Below, piece by piece: positions 8,401 to 16,878 of a DNA stretch of 64,000 nucleotides. Origin of the DNA: a sulfur-oxidizing endosymbiont of Gigantopelta aegis (lineage in GTDB: Bacteria; Pseudomonadota; Gammaproteobacteria; GRL18); assembly GCF_016097415.1 (NCBI RefSeq), contig NZ_JAEHGE010000001.1, positions 2,653,157-2,717,156 of the forward strand, in the 5' to 3' direction. The notes under the pieces were generated by a model. That model saw only the letters and a program-made list of their open reading frames with translations. It made no database searches and had not been told where the DNA came from. Position 1 is the stretch's first letter. Each line of letters begins with the position of its first letter. The position numbers and the translations under genes are program-made.

Positions 8401-10401
8401 AGTATCAGTCAGGCAAAAGCGGCATTGGATAAAAACAAAATTGCAGCAATCGCTCATGTAGAAAATGCCCGTGCTATTCAAGGTTATGAGCGTGATTATA
8501 GTGCTTTTAAATTTTGGGCGGGTTTCTATCTTTATTTCCCCCGGATAAAGTTAAAAGATGTTTGGAAATATAATGAATTAAAAGCGCATCAGGCTAGAGT
8601 ATTGGCCTTAGAATTATCACCCTCAAATCATTTCTTATATTCACTGGGTCAGGATCAATGCCTTTATCAGTGGGATATTCAGAGTCAAAAAAAGAAGCGG
8701 ATTTTAGAGCAACATCAACAGGCAATTAATCTTATCAAAGTCAGTGATGATGGTGCAGCCATATTACTTGCCTGTGGAAAAAATATTTTTCTTAAAGATA
8801 TTAAAACGGCTAAACAACTATCATTGTTTAGCCATCATAATGCTGATGTATTAGCGATGACGCTCACGGCTGAAGGACGTTTTTGTTTGTCTTGCGATGA
8901 TCAGGGTAAGTTTTATTTATGGCGCTTATTGACCGGCGAAATGATGGCGAACTTGAGTGACAAAAGCCATCATGTTGCGGTTGTTAATATTACTCAGGAT
9001 GGCCGCTTCATTTTAACCGGACAGCGTAATAATAATCATATTGCATTATGGGATATCGCCACGGGAAAAGTAGTCGATCAATTTTCAGAACATGACAATA
9101 TCGTCACGAGTATAGCGTCTACCACGGATGGTTTATATTTCGTTTCTGCCAGTGCGGACAGTAGTTTACGTTTATGGAAAACTCAGTCCAGCCGGACAAA
9201 ATCACTGCGGGTGATGAAAGGGCATAGCCAACGTATTAATCAGGTTTGTATTGATGGACAAGGGAAAATTGCTCTGTCGGTCAGTGATGACAAGTCACTG
9301 AGGATATGGAGTTTAGCCAGTGGTGAATGCTTGTATGATTTTGAACGTATTGATACTAAAGATACGAGCATTAATATTAGTCTTGATGGGCAATTTGCAT
9401 TTTCTGGTGATGCACAGGGCTCGATTATGTTTTGGTGTCTGGATTGGTTTTTAAAGAAAAATATTCAATTGGAATGGAATCATGATGCAGACATCTATCT
9501 GCAAAACTATTTTTCTACACATAGCAGTAAAGAGCCCGTTAAAGAACTGAACAATATTCGTCGATTGCTAAAGTATGCTGGCTTTGGAGCGATGAATGAT
9601 AATGAAATTAACATGCAATTGCTGCATTTTTCACAAATAAATATAAATACGCTATTGCCTGGCAGTCGATTAAATTCACCAAAAACCACTTTAAAACAGG
9701 GTGTCAATAAAAAACCAATACGGTCAAATAAATTGACTTATGTCATGCTGTTTTTTATTGTATTTCTGGGCTTAATCTTTGTGACTATCGACCAGCCTAT
9801 CGAAGAACCGCAGCGGGAGACATTAACACTTAATGTCTCTGAGCAAAACACCATTAATAATATGATGGATTTAATTATTCCTCTTGCCAGACTAAATGAA
9901 GCCGCTACGTTTGTGAATGGACGGCTTGACAGAAGCACATTACTGGTACCATTAAATATGAAAAATTTCAGGCAACGTTTTCAATTGGGTGAAAACACGC
10001 TTGTCGATGACTGGAATAATAAATATATTTATAAGGGAACTATCACCGGTCCATTTAGAGGACGTATGATTTTACGTTCTGCGGGCAGGGATCAGCAACT
10101 TAATACCGAAGATGATCTCTTGCTAACGGGCTTTCCTCATTGGCGCTATCTGGAAGTAAAAAGAAATAATGTGAGCTTGTTAAAACTGTCAGAAATAAAG
10201 GTGCGTTATGATATTGAGTCAAATCTGAAAGAAGTATTGCCCGAAAATGATCGAGATCATGTCATCGAAGAAAATAATGATGATGCTGAGCTTATTAATA
10301 ATGGACTCGATAGTGAAAAGAATGAACAATTAGAAACCATTGATGAGGGAATAGAAGTTATGATCCCTCCCGAAGATAAGCGTCCCGTTCTTGTTGAATA
10401 A
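5458..10401 (+). CDS. Giant membrane-anchored Ser/Thr kinase: zinc ribbon, kinase, TPR, WD40, pseudopilin-like tail
   Basis: A 1647-residue multidomain protein. Residues 1-35 are an MJ0042-type zinc ribbon (C5, C8, C26, C29). Residues 50-70 contain a duplicated DPTSYSKS unit. The kinase spans about 148-420: LGEGQFGQV loop, lysine in LALKTP, HQDIKPANV with the catalytic Asp kept but Gln in place of the HRD arginine, DFGLAK, and ASPEQ. TPR-like helices follow (about 440-640). WD40 repeats form two blocks, about 690-950 and 1045-1330, at least twelve in total (for example DKTIRLWDISSG, DSSLRLWKTQ). One transmembrane helix lies near 1427-1445. The roughly 200-residue tail should be periplasmic and includes DDWNNKYIYK and SAGRDQQLNTEDDLLL, resembling GspG-type pseudopilin C-termini. 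It is first gene of a kinase-kinase-phosphatase operon. Function is inferred as an envelope-sensing kinase on a propeller scaffold; the substrate is unknown. Confidence 0.85.
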   Translation: MEIICPKCQTSYKNVAVKFSHKSVRCKKCQHRFTAIDSSSPQETQLYPPELIPDPTSYSKSDPTSYSKSDPIPEGTIDPQETRLAAMTHESQTESTKSLSDHLRGDKAKRESTLSVLLNLGSEQFFDEKKLLSGGATDWQAGDVLLDRYEIKRLLGEGQFGQVFQVRHRDWGLDLALKTPKQKALSAGFESIEKEAETWVNLDLHPNIVNCYYVRRIDGIPQIFSEYVDGGDLKNLLNSGRLYKTDPDNTLLSILDIAIQFAWGLEYAHQQGLIHQDIKPANVMISSEGIVKITDFGLAKAGAMLVNNKQSLVVAGMGMTPAYASPEQLAGKPLTWRTDLWSWGVCVLEMMLGYCSWEAGSIAPAILDAYKKKQLDENPALASIPDALYDLLMACFNEDESKRPDSLHVVADTLVQIYNTLSEKKYNKIQPQGGIGTASSLNNQAISLLDLGQKNEAVDAWNNALSIEPGHFESLFNFLFYQWKYEGLEEQDYLQKIEMLLENRHKSNISKSDLPRNKAQQKARIKFALASLYLHFSSFKKILSLYLTEKNPLQSLADLSYENEKKIVGLALCEQYRLDKNAPHWQLIANCLKDVIASNASDPYTNTAYTLALQRSGQTRLANKFFKASSAMGIIPRQLKQAVALFLPGYEVLYRIAKKSISFSQFVNNDENIVLNQGSRLFLWSIKAKKTLREMCGHIGKITAFCISSDEKLLLTGSDQGDVRIWSMQTSELLHVWSAHDEAINALQISACGQYVWTTCNDSLLYLWQVDKKQRLNSFYGEGHSGEIMAIHLSPFVGSSASAIEDTLVPNGLIASASADNIIRIWELVTGRTLILLSGHSMPVGAVQWLDETHVLSASYDKTIRLWDISSGQCQKVYKGHQGIVNTLKAATEGHFFLSGSSDGDLRYWDIKTASSFTLTQFNSAISHISLDHSNHFASVVTLSGVHIVETNNIYRYHATYLFSLPESAMEIDQLSRLFEQSISQAKAALDKNKIAAIAHVENARAIQGYERDYSAFKFWAGFYLYFPRIKLKDVWKYNELKAHQARVLALELSPSNHFLYSLGQDQCLYQWDIQSQKKKRILEQHQQAINLIKVSDDGAAILLACGKNIFLKDIKTAKQLSLFSHHNADVLAMTLTAEGRFCLSCDDQGKFYLWRLLTGEMMANLSDKSHHVAVVNITQDGRFILTGQRNNNHIALWDIATGKVVDQFSEHDNIVTSIASTTDGLYFVSASADSSLRLWKTQSSRTKSLRVMKGHSQRINQVCIDGQGKIALSVSDDKSLRIWSLASGECLYDFERIDTKDTSINISLDGQFAFSGDAQGSIMFWCLDWFLKKNIQLEWNHDADIYLQNYFSTHSSKEPVKELNNIRRLLKYAGFGAMNDNEINMQLLHFSQININTLLPGSRLNSPKTTLKQGVNKKPIRSNKLTYVMLFFIVFLGLIFVTIDQPIEEPQRETLTLNVSEQNTINNMMDLIIPLARLNEAATFVNGRLDRSTLLVPLNMKNFRQRFQLGENTLVDDWNNKYIYKGTITGPFRGRMILRSAGRDQQLNTEDDLLLTGFPHWRYLEVKRNNVSLLKLSEIKVRYDIESNLKEVLPENDRDHVIEENNDDAELINNGLDSEKNEQLETIDEGIEVMIPPEDKRPVLVE
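5617..5664 (+). repeat. Two tandem 24-bp units inside the kinase gene
   Basis: Two identical 24-base units beginning gatcctacatc encode DPTSYSKS twice, and a third partial unit (gatcct) follows. They lie in the low-complexity linker between zinc ribbon and kinase. Because the unit is a multiple of three, gain or loss would change linker length without breaking the frame. Confidence 0.9.
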
Positions 10402-10416
10402 TAGGATTTAGACATA

Positions 10417-11769
10417 TTGAATAAAATATCAATTAAAGTAATACATGGACAATTAAAGTCAAAAGAATTTGTCTTTGAGGAACGTACTACCTGTATCATT
10501 GGTCGGGCGATAGATAATCATATTCTGTTGCCGGATGATCAGGCGCATAGCACGATTTCTCGTTACCATTGTTTATTAGATATTAACCCACCCGATATTT
10601 GTATTCGTGATTTTGGTAGTTTGAATGGCACTTTTGTTAATGGCGAAAAAATAGGTCAGCGGGAAATAGATGCTGACTTAATCAAAGCCAAACAATTAAT
10701 TTATCCTGAATATGATTTAAAAAGTGGTGACCAATTTAAAATAGGTGAAAGTGTCTTTCAAGTTAGTATATCGGGTTCTGAAAATTTAGTTGAAAAAATA
10801 GAAAATGTGTCAACAGTTGAAGTTGATCCCTTAGATAAAATTAATCTGTTGATGAAAAAGGCCGATGATGAGCAACCGGATCTGCTGGCTATAAAGGGCT
10901 TCAATATTATAAAAAAAATAGGCAAGGGGAGTATGGGGGCTGTTTATCTGGCACATAAAAAAAATAGTTCAAGTAAAGAACCGTCTGATATTGCTTTAAA
11001 AGTAATGTTGCCAAAAGTACAAAGCAATCCCAGAACCCATCAACAATTTATTCGCGAAGCGAAAAATACCCGTTTATTGAAACACGATAATATCGTCAGA
11101 GTGCATGATGTTGGTTGCAATGATGACACCTATTTTTTTACCAGTGAATACTGTGAAGCAGGTAGTGTCTCTCAGTTAATACGAAAAAATGGTGGCAAAT
11201 TACCCTTGTTTTTAGCCTTAAAAATACTCATCAATATACTTGATGGACTTGAATATGCACATAATATAAAAATTCCTATGCTGGTTTTAGCTGATGGTAA
11301 GAAAACATCGGCAGTCGGTTTGGTGCATAGAGATTTAAAACCCGGCAATATTCTTCTGACAAAAAACAAGGGGGAATTACAGGCAAAAATTGCTGATTTT
11401 GGTTTGGCCAAAGCTTTTGATGTGGCAGGGCTGAGTGGCAGAACGGCAACCGGTGTTTCTGCGGGGACACCTTTTTATATGCCTAGACAACAAGTGATTA
11501 ACTTTAAGTTTGCCAAGCCTGAAGTGGACGTTTGGGCTGCAGCAGCGACTTTTTATCGCATGAGTACTGGTCGCTATCCACGACGTTATAGTAAAAAAAC
11601 CGATCCCTGGCTCACCACATTAAAATCACCTGTCTCACCGATTCGTACTTATGATAAGTCTATACCTAAAGCCTTAGCCAAAGTAATCGATAAGGCTTTA
11701 CTCGAACAACCCGATTTGTTTTATAAAAGTGCCATTGATTTTAAACTTGATTTGTTAAAAGTGATTTAA
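10417..11769 (+). CDS. FHA-domain Ser/Thr protein kinase
   Basis: 450 residues, starting with TTG 15 bases after the preceding kinase. Residues 1-110 form an FHA phosphothreonine-binding domain (IIGRAIDNHI, STISRYHC, RDFGSLNGTFVNG). The kinase domain is about 160-445: GKGSMGAVYLA loop, lysine in ALKVMLPK, HRDLKPGNILL with the catalytic Asp, and DFGLAK. In the activation segment the usual APE/SPE motif is replaced by FYMPRQQ, so the glutamate that normally anchors the helical lobe is absent. No transmembrane segment is seen, so it should be cytosolic. FHA-kinases with a partner kinase and phosphatase usually bind phosphorylated partners; here the giant kinase is the obvious candidate. That link is inference. 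Confidence 0.88.
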   Translation: MNKISIKVIHGQLKSKEFVFEERTTCIIGRAIDNHILLPDDQAHSTISRYHCLLDINPPDICIRDFGSLNGTFVNGEKIGQREIDADLIKAKQLIYPEYDLKSGDQFKIGESVFQVSISGSENLVEKIENVSTVEVDPLDKINLLMKKADDEQPDLLAIKGFNIIKKIGKGSMGAVYLAHKKNSSSKEPSDIALKVMLPKVQSNPRTHQQFIREAKNTRLLKHDNIVRVHDVGCNDDTYFFTSEYCEAGSVSQLIRKNGGKLPLFLALKILINILDGLEYAHNIKIPMLVLADGKKTSAVGLVHRDLKPGNILLTKNKGELQAKIADFGLAKAFDVAGLSGRTATGVSAGTPFYMPRQQVINFKFAKPEVDVWAAAATFYRMSTGRYPRRYSKKTDPWLTTLKSPVSPIRTYDKSIPKALAKVIDKALLEQPDLFYKSAIDFKLDLLKVI

Positions 11770-11772
11770 CTT

Positions 11773-12543
11773 ATGACTAATAATTTATTATCTGTTATTA
11801 ACATTAAAGCATATGCCGGTCTGTCTGATCCTGGACTGGTGCGTAACAAGAATGAAGATAATTATGCGCTATTGCCTGAGCAAGGATTGTTTTTTGTTGC
11901 TGATGGTGTCGGTGGTATGCCATCGGGTGATATTGCCTCAATGCTGGTGCTTGAAGTGTTGCCATCTTTAATACAGCAACGTCTTGAGCAACAGCGATTA
12001 TTTAAACATGATGAGGTCATAGTCTGTTTACGACAGGCAGTGATCGATTTGAGTAATCGCTTGTTAGCGGAAAGTCAGCATCATGCCAGCTATAGCGGCA
12101 TGGCTTCAACATTGGTGTTAGTGCAGTTCTTACAAGATCGACTCTATGTGGTGCACTTAGGTGATAGCCGTGCTTATTTGTTAAAAGATAAGACTTTATC
12201 CCAAATAACCTGTGATCATACTTTAGTGAGAGATTTAGTACAGGCGGGTGCGATTACAGAAGAAGATGCCTTAACACACCCCGGGAAAAATCAATTAGTA
12301 CAGTATATGGGCATGGAGCTTGCCCCGAATCCAGATGTGAATACCTTGTCTATCTGGTCGGGAGAAAAAATATTGCTGTGTTCTGATGGTTTGACTGATA
12401 TGCTGAGTGAACAGGAGATTGCTCAGATATTAATAGACAATCCTAAGCCTGATAAAGCCTGCCAAATCTTGATTGAGTCGGCTAATGCTGCTGGTGGCAA
12501 GGACAATGTGACTGCAGTTATTGTTGATTTAAAATCGGGCTAG
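11773..12543 (+). CDS. PP2C-family Ser/Thr phosphatase
   Basis: 256 residues, a PPM/PP2C phosphatase that would reverse the kinase reactions of the two upstream genes. Metal-binding motifs are present in order: RNKNEDNYAL, FFVADGVGGMPSGD, GDSRAYLL, SDGLTDMLSEQE and GGKDNVTAVIVD. No membrane segment is seen. It starts three bases after the FHA-kinase stop, so translation is very likely coupled. Similar kinase/FHA/phosphatase trios sit in type VI secretion loci, but no type VI structural gene is present here. Confidence 0.92.
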   Translation: MTNNLLSVINIKAYAGLSDPGLVRNKNEDNYALLPEQGLFFVADGVGGMPSGDIASMLVLEVLPSLIQQRLEQQRLFKHDEVIVCLRQAVIDLSNRLLAESQHHASYSGMASTLVLVQFLQDRLYVVHLGDSRAYLLKDKTLSQITCDHTLVRDLVQAGAITEEDALTHPGKNQLVQYMGMELAPNPDVNTLSIWSGEKILLCSDGLTDMLSEQEIAQILIDNPKPDKACQILIESANAAGGKDNVTAVIVDLKSG

Positions 12544-12596
12544 ATCAGCGTTAGAGAGTTAGTGCCTATCCGTAAATAGGTTTTTTATATAAAGAA

Positions 12597-12691
12597 CCGT
12601 AGGGTGGGCATGGCTTTATCTGCCCACGCTGACTCAAGCGCTTATTATGTACACTTTCAGCGTGGGCACAAAAAGCGTGCCCACCCTACGG
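12597..12691. repeat. Nested palindromic repeat (MITE/REP-like)
   Basis: Outer perfect arms of 14 bases (ccgtagggtgggca, 12597-12610, and its complement at 12678-12691) enclose a second inverted pair built on tgcccacgctga / tcagcgtgggca (about 12621-12632 and 12658-12669). The whole can fold as a cruciform between the phosphatase gene and the convergent carbonic anhydrase gene. It has no T run, so it is not a classical terminator. It looks like a dispersed non-coding repeat. Confidence 0.7.
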
Positions 12692-12749
12692 TCAAAATTA
12701 TCAAATAATTCTAGAATAAACGGATGGACACTCTTTATTTAAGCACTCT

Positions 12750-13538
12750 TTATTTAAGTACAGTACGTGCATTTAAGGGTTGAACCGGACGACTATTAGG
12801 GTGTTGTAGCGCTGTCCTGAACACATTCAGCTGACGTTGAGACATCCCCGGTCTGGACTGCATGACAATCCATGTGACGCCTTCGGTACACGGTGGTGTT
12901 GTTAAAGAACCATTGTAACGAAAGTAATTTTTTACTGCTTTTTTACGCTCAAATAATTGTGTATCCTGAGCGCTTAGGCGTGATGAACCACCGACTTTCA
13001 TCGGCATATTTTTCAGTAATGGAAGCAGGGCAAGGTTATCTAAACCAGGTTGATACAAGAGTGATACAACGGCTAATTCATTGTCATCGCTCACATGCAC
13101 AAAATGCGCTTCTAAAGGATAGCTGACGCCATCAATTTGATTTTCACTGGGGCTATGAAAATGAAATTGCTTCAAGAAGAATTCTTTGTCATCAAATTTT
13201 ATACTGCCCCCAGAACGAATATTAACCTGAATTGAATGCCCCGTGTTAACAATATTTTCCGGCACTAACATGGCATAATCAAATGCGATGGGTTTGAGTT
13301 TGGCTTTGACGGCACGGCTGATATTCTCCGGAGACTGATTCTTGCCCTGTTTACAAGTAAGAAACTCAGAGGAAAGCTCAGCCCAGTGGATAGGGCCCGT
13401 ATCACCTTGATAGGACCAGTGAATGGGTGCTTTCTGTGTTTTATTGTCATCATTATCACTACTAGCAGAAACTAATAGAGGACTAATGAGTAGGGCAGAA
13501 GCAAGAATTGAATAAAATGATTTGCTCAATACTGACAT
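12750..13538 (-). CDS. cah: Periplasmic alpha-carbonic anhydrase
   Basis: 262 residues. Signal peptide at residues 1-25 (ending near LVSASS), so it acts in the periplasm, hydrating CO2 to bicarbonate. The family core is clear: HWSYQGDTGPIHWAEL, NQSPENI, the zinc histidines in FHFHSPSEN and EAHFVHV, and the substrate-pocket block LTTPPCTEGVTWIV. Length is normal for bacterial alpha-class enzymes. It is divergent from rlmD and transcribed alone. Confidence 0.93.
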   Translation of the reverse strand: MSVLSKSFYSILASALLISPLLVSASSDNDDNKTQKAPIHWSYQGDTGPIHWAELSSEFLTCKQGKNQSPENISRAVKAKLKPIAFDYAMLVPENIVNTGHSIQVNIRSGGSIKFDDKEFFLKQFHFHSPSENQIDGVSYPLEAHFVHVSDDNELAVVSLLYQPGLDNLALLPLLKNMPMKVGGSSRLSAQDTQLFERKKAVKNYFRYNGSLTTPPCTEGVTWIVMQSRPGMSQRQLNVFRTALQHPNSRPVQPLNARTVLK

Positions 13539-13744
13539 GGTATAAATCCTTGTGGTTGGAATAGTTAAGTCGTTTCTTTATTAATAATGGCACAAAAATC
13601 ATCAGGTTTGAACTATCGTCGCTGAAAAAGAGGATTAAATCTCTTTAATTAGCCTGCTTTATTCCTAAATATCTGCCATTCTGCTAAAATTCTTGCTTTA
13701 CTTACCCCTTTCCCTAATCAAAGAGTTTCAGCAAAAAAGCAATT

Positions 13745-15109
13745 ATGGCCAGAAGAAGACGTAGAGCAAAATTACCTCAAGACCCAATCACAGTTACTAT
13801 CGAATCAGTCAGTCATGATGGTAAGGGGGTCTGTCATGTGGATGATATGACTGTCTTCATTGATGGTGCTTTAGAAGGCGAAGAAATCAGTTTTATTTAT
13901 ACTAATAAACGCAAAAATATTGGTGAGGGCAAGGTACACGAAATTATTAAGGCATCGCCCTTACGAGTCGAGCCTGAATGTGAGCATTTTTCTTATTGTG
14001 GCGGCTGTAGCTTGCAGCACCTGGCTGACGATCAGCAAATTCTCCTCAAGCAGGGAATTATGCTGGATAACCTAAAGCATTTGGGCAAGTCTGAACCTGA
14101 AACGGTGCTTGAGCCTTTGCGTGGTCCACATTGGGGCTATCGTACCAAAGCGCGATTGGGCGTACGCTTTGTGGTCAAAAAAGATAAAATGCTGGTTGGC
14201 TTTCGGGAAAAACACAGTAATTTTCTGGCAGAACTTGAGACTTGTAAAGTACTACACCCTGATGTGGGGCTACATTTAAGGGGCTTGTCTGAATTAATTT
14301 TATCTTTATCTATCTATAAACAAATTCCACAAATTGAAGTGGCCTATGGTGATGACCAAGGGGCGTTTATTGTGCGTCACCTAGCCGCATTTACGGAAGA
14401 GGATTTGCAGAAAATATCAGCCTATGCAGAAAAAATGTCCCTGCATATTTATCTGCAATCTAAAGGGCCTGATACTGTTATTCGCCTATATCCACCGCTG
14501 GAAGACGATGATAATAAGACTGAGGGTACTTTTCAAGAACTCAGTTATGCCTTGCCGGAATATGATATTGTTAATTATTTTCGTCCCACTGATTTCACTC
14601 AGGTGAACATGGAAATTAATCGTAAGATGATTGATTTGGCACTGGAATTAATGGCACCCAAGGCAAATGATAAGGTCTTGGATTTATTTTGTGGCCTAGG
14701 GAATTTTACCCTACCAATTGCTCGCCAAGTGGCGCATGTCACGGGAGTTGAAGGCAGTTCTGAATTAGTGATTCGAGCCAAAGAGAATGCTTTGAGAAAT
14801 GGCATTGTAAATACTGATTATTTTGCTGCGGATTTATTTGAAGATTTCGCCACGATGAAATGGGCGCAACAGCAATATGATTGTATTTTGCTTGATCCAG
14901 CGCGTAGTGGGGCAATGGCGATTGTCGAATATCTTCCTAAGTTTGGCGCTAAGACGGTAGTGTATGTGTCTTGTAACCCCTCGACCCTAGCGCGTGATAC
15001 GGAAATTATGGTACATAAGAATGGTTATACATTAGTGAAAGCTGGGGTGATGGATATGTTTCCTCATACTTCTCACGTGGAATCAATTGCCTTGTTTATG
15101 AAAAAATAG
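13745..15109 (+). CDS. rlmD: 23S rRNA (uracil-1939-C5)-methyltransferase RlmD
   Basis: 454 residues. Residues 1-70 are a basic leader and TRAM RNA-binding domain (ITVTIESVSHDGKGV). Iron-sulfur cysteines occur in CEHFSYCGGCSLQHL and in ETCKVL. The SAM domain has DLFCGLGNFTLPIA, then LLDPARSGA, and the catalytic cysteine in VYVSCNPSTLARD. These features fit RumA/RlmD better than the related RlmC or TrmA, which differ in TRAM and cluster content. Single gene, probably under its own promoter in the 200-base gap shared with the carbonic anhydrase gene. Confidence 0.92.
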   Translation: MARRRRRAKLPQDPITVTIESVSHDGKGVCHVDDMTVFIDGALEGEEISFIYTNKRKNIGEGKVHEIIKASPLRVEPECEHFSYCGGCSLQHLADDQQILLKQGIMLDNLKHLGKSEPETVLEPLRGPHWGYRTKARLGVRFVVKKDKMLVGFREKHSNFLAELETCKVLHPDVGLHLRGLSELILSLSIYKQIPQIEVAYGDDQGAFIVRHLAAFTEEDLQKISAYAEKMSLHIYLQSKGPDTVIRLYPPLEDDDNKTEGTFQELSYALPEYDIVNYFRPTDFTQVNMEINRKMIDLALELMAPKANDKVLDLFCGLGNFTLPIARQVAHVTGVEGSSELVIRAKENALRNGIVNTDYFAADLFEDFATMKWAQQQYDCILLDPARSGAMAIVEYLPKFGAKTVVYVSCNPSTLARDTEIMVHKNGYTLVKAGVMDMFPHTSHVESIALFMKK

Positions 15110-15155
15110 TTTGTAAAGAAATAGTGGACCCGATCAACCTGCTTTGCACTTCAAA

Positions 15156-15238
15156 TGTAGGATGTGGTGAGGAACGAACCGCATCAATGGCTTTAAACAA
15201 ACCTTTTTGATGCGGTTCGTTCCTCACCACATCCTACA
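15156..15238. repeat. Perfect 32-bp inverted repeat
   Basis: Arms 15156-15187 (starting tgtaggatgtggtgagg) and 15207-15238 are perfect complements separated by 19 bases. A 32-bp stem without a T run is far longer than a terminator needs. It lies between rlmD and the peptide-transporter operon and looks like a dispersed hairpin repeat. Confidence 0.8.
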
Positions 15239-15330
15239 AGTGTAAAAATAAAGGGCTTATTTGATCTGTCCCGAAATAGTTCGTATAAAATTAGTTTTTA
15301 TTGAGGGATTGCTTTTAATGGAGAAACACT

Positions 15331-16866
15331 GTGATTAAACGGATTTTGCTCATCATTCCCAGTTTCTTTTTTCTATTCATATTATTTGCATGTACTGATG
15401 AACAGCATGATGAGCCGGAGGCGGATATTATTCGTTTTGGCCTGACCAGTGCGCCGGTCACATTGGATCCGCTTCAGGCTACTGATGCGACTTCTGCCCG
15501 TATTAATCGCCTCATTTATCAACGTCTGGTTGAATTCGGGGCAGATAATAAGCCTATTCCCGGCATTGCTACCTGGAAACTATTAGATGCAAAACATTAT
15601 CGTTTTACTTTAACGGGAAAATCGGTTTTTCATCATGGCCACGTTTTGACTGCAAACGATGTCAAAGCGACTTATGATGCACTGCTCGATCCAAAAACCG
15701 CCTCCCCCCATCGCAATGCTTTAAAGCATATTTTACGCATAGAGGTATTGGATGAGCGTACGCTTGATTTCTTTTTAACCCGTTCAGATCCTCTTTTCCC
15801 AGCTTTTTTAGCCGTGGGTATTTTACCCGCTGATGCGCTTAAACAAGCACATACTTTTAATCAACAACCGATTGGTAGTGGTCAATTTGAGTTTCTTCGT
15901 TGGCCGTTTGACGGACAGTTATTTTTACGACGAAAATCTGATCAGCAAGTATTTGAGTTTCTTAAAGTAAAAAATCCGACGGTGCGAGTGTTAAAACTTC
16001 TCCGAGGTGAATTGGATTTAATTCAGAATGATTTACCACCTGAACACATTGCTTTTCTAAAAAGTTCGGATGAAATTCAATTTTTAACTGAGTCAGGTGC
16101 TAACTATAGTTATCTCGGCTTTAACTTGCAGGATAAAGATACCGGGCAACAAAAGCTGAGAAGTGCAATCGCCTATGCTTTGGATAGGGATAAAATTATT
16201 CAGTATGCTTTAGGTAATGCCGCGCAAAAAGCCAATGGTTTTTTCCCTGCTCAGCATTGGGCAGGAGCACGCTTAAAAAGCTATGATTATGATCCGATTC
16301 GGGCAGTGGCTTTGATGTTGGAACTGGGTTATTCAGAAAAAAAGCATCTCAAATTAGTGTATAAAACATCCAGTGATCCTTTTCGTATTCGTATCGCAAC
16401 GATTATCCAAAGTCAGTTGAAAGATATCTTTATTGATGTGGAAATACGCAGTTATGACTGGGGAACATTTTATGGTGATATTAAAAATGGTCAGTTTCAA
16501 ATGTATAGCTTAACCTGGGTGGGCATAAAGACACCGGATGTTTTTCGGCAGGTGTTTCATAGTCACTCATTACCCCCTGAAGGGGCAAATCGGGGACGTT
16601 TAAATAACCCAAAAATTGACCAAATGATAGAACTGGCGGAACAAGAAATGGATTTGCAACAGCAGGCAAATTTATATCAAATCCTGCAACAGGAATTGCA
16701 TCAAGTATTACCCTATGTATCCTTATGGTATGAAGATAATATTGCTTTTTATCGTAAAAATATTCACGGCTATCAGGTTTCTCATGATGGTAATTATGAT
16801 GGCCTGAAGAACGTTTATCGCTCCTTAAACAAAACAAACAAAATAAACAACAAGCAAAAGGATTAG
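15331..16866 (+). CDS. ABC peptide transporter substrate-binding lipoprotein
   Basis: 511 residues, family 5 extracellular solute-binding protein (DppA/OppA/MppA type). GTG start with GGAG 8 bases upstream. The N-terminus is a lipoprotein signal (IPSFFFLFILFACTDE) with the lipobox cysteine at about residue 21. Family blocks include ANDVKATYDALLDP, the IGSGQFEF loop, RSAIAYALDRDKII and the C-terminal SLWYEDNIAFYRKNI. It opens a compact operon: this gene, an L,D-transpeptidase, two permeases, then nagZ. That context suggests cell-wall peptides as ligand, as for MppA, but the ligand cannot be read from the sequence. Confidence 0.9.
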   Translation: MIKRILLIIPSFFFLFILFACTDEQHDEPEADIIRFGLTSAPVTLDPLQATDATSARINRLIYQRLVEFGADNKPIPGIATWKLLDAKHYRFTLTGKSVFHHGHVLTANDVKATYDALLDPKTASPHRNALKHILRIEVLDERTLDFFLTRSDPLFPAFLAVGILPADALKQAHTFNQQPIGSGQFEFLRWPFDGQLFLRRKSDQQVFEFLKVKNPTVRVLKLLRGELDLIQNDLPPEHIAFLKSSDEIQFLTESGANYSYLGFNLQDKDTGQQKLRSAIAYALDRDKIIQYALGNAAQKANGFFPAQHWAGARLKSYDYDPIRAVALMLELGYSEKKHLKLVYKTSSDPFRIRIATIIQSQLKDIFIDVEIRSYDWGTFYGDIKNGQFQMYSLTWVGIKTPDVFRQVFHSHSLPPEGANRGRLNNPKIDQMIELAEQEMDLQQQANLYQILQQELHQVLPYVSLWYEDNIAFYRKNIHGYQVSHDGNYDGLKNVYRSLNKTNKINNKQKD

Positions 16867-16878
16867 GCTGAAGCATCT

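Noticed and set aside
11773-12543. Type VI secretion regulatory cassette (PpkA/PppA/Fha)
   Set aside because: The kinase, FHA and phosphatase domains suggest it, but no Tss structural gene lies in the window and the giant WD40 kinase is not a PpkA.
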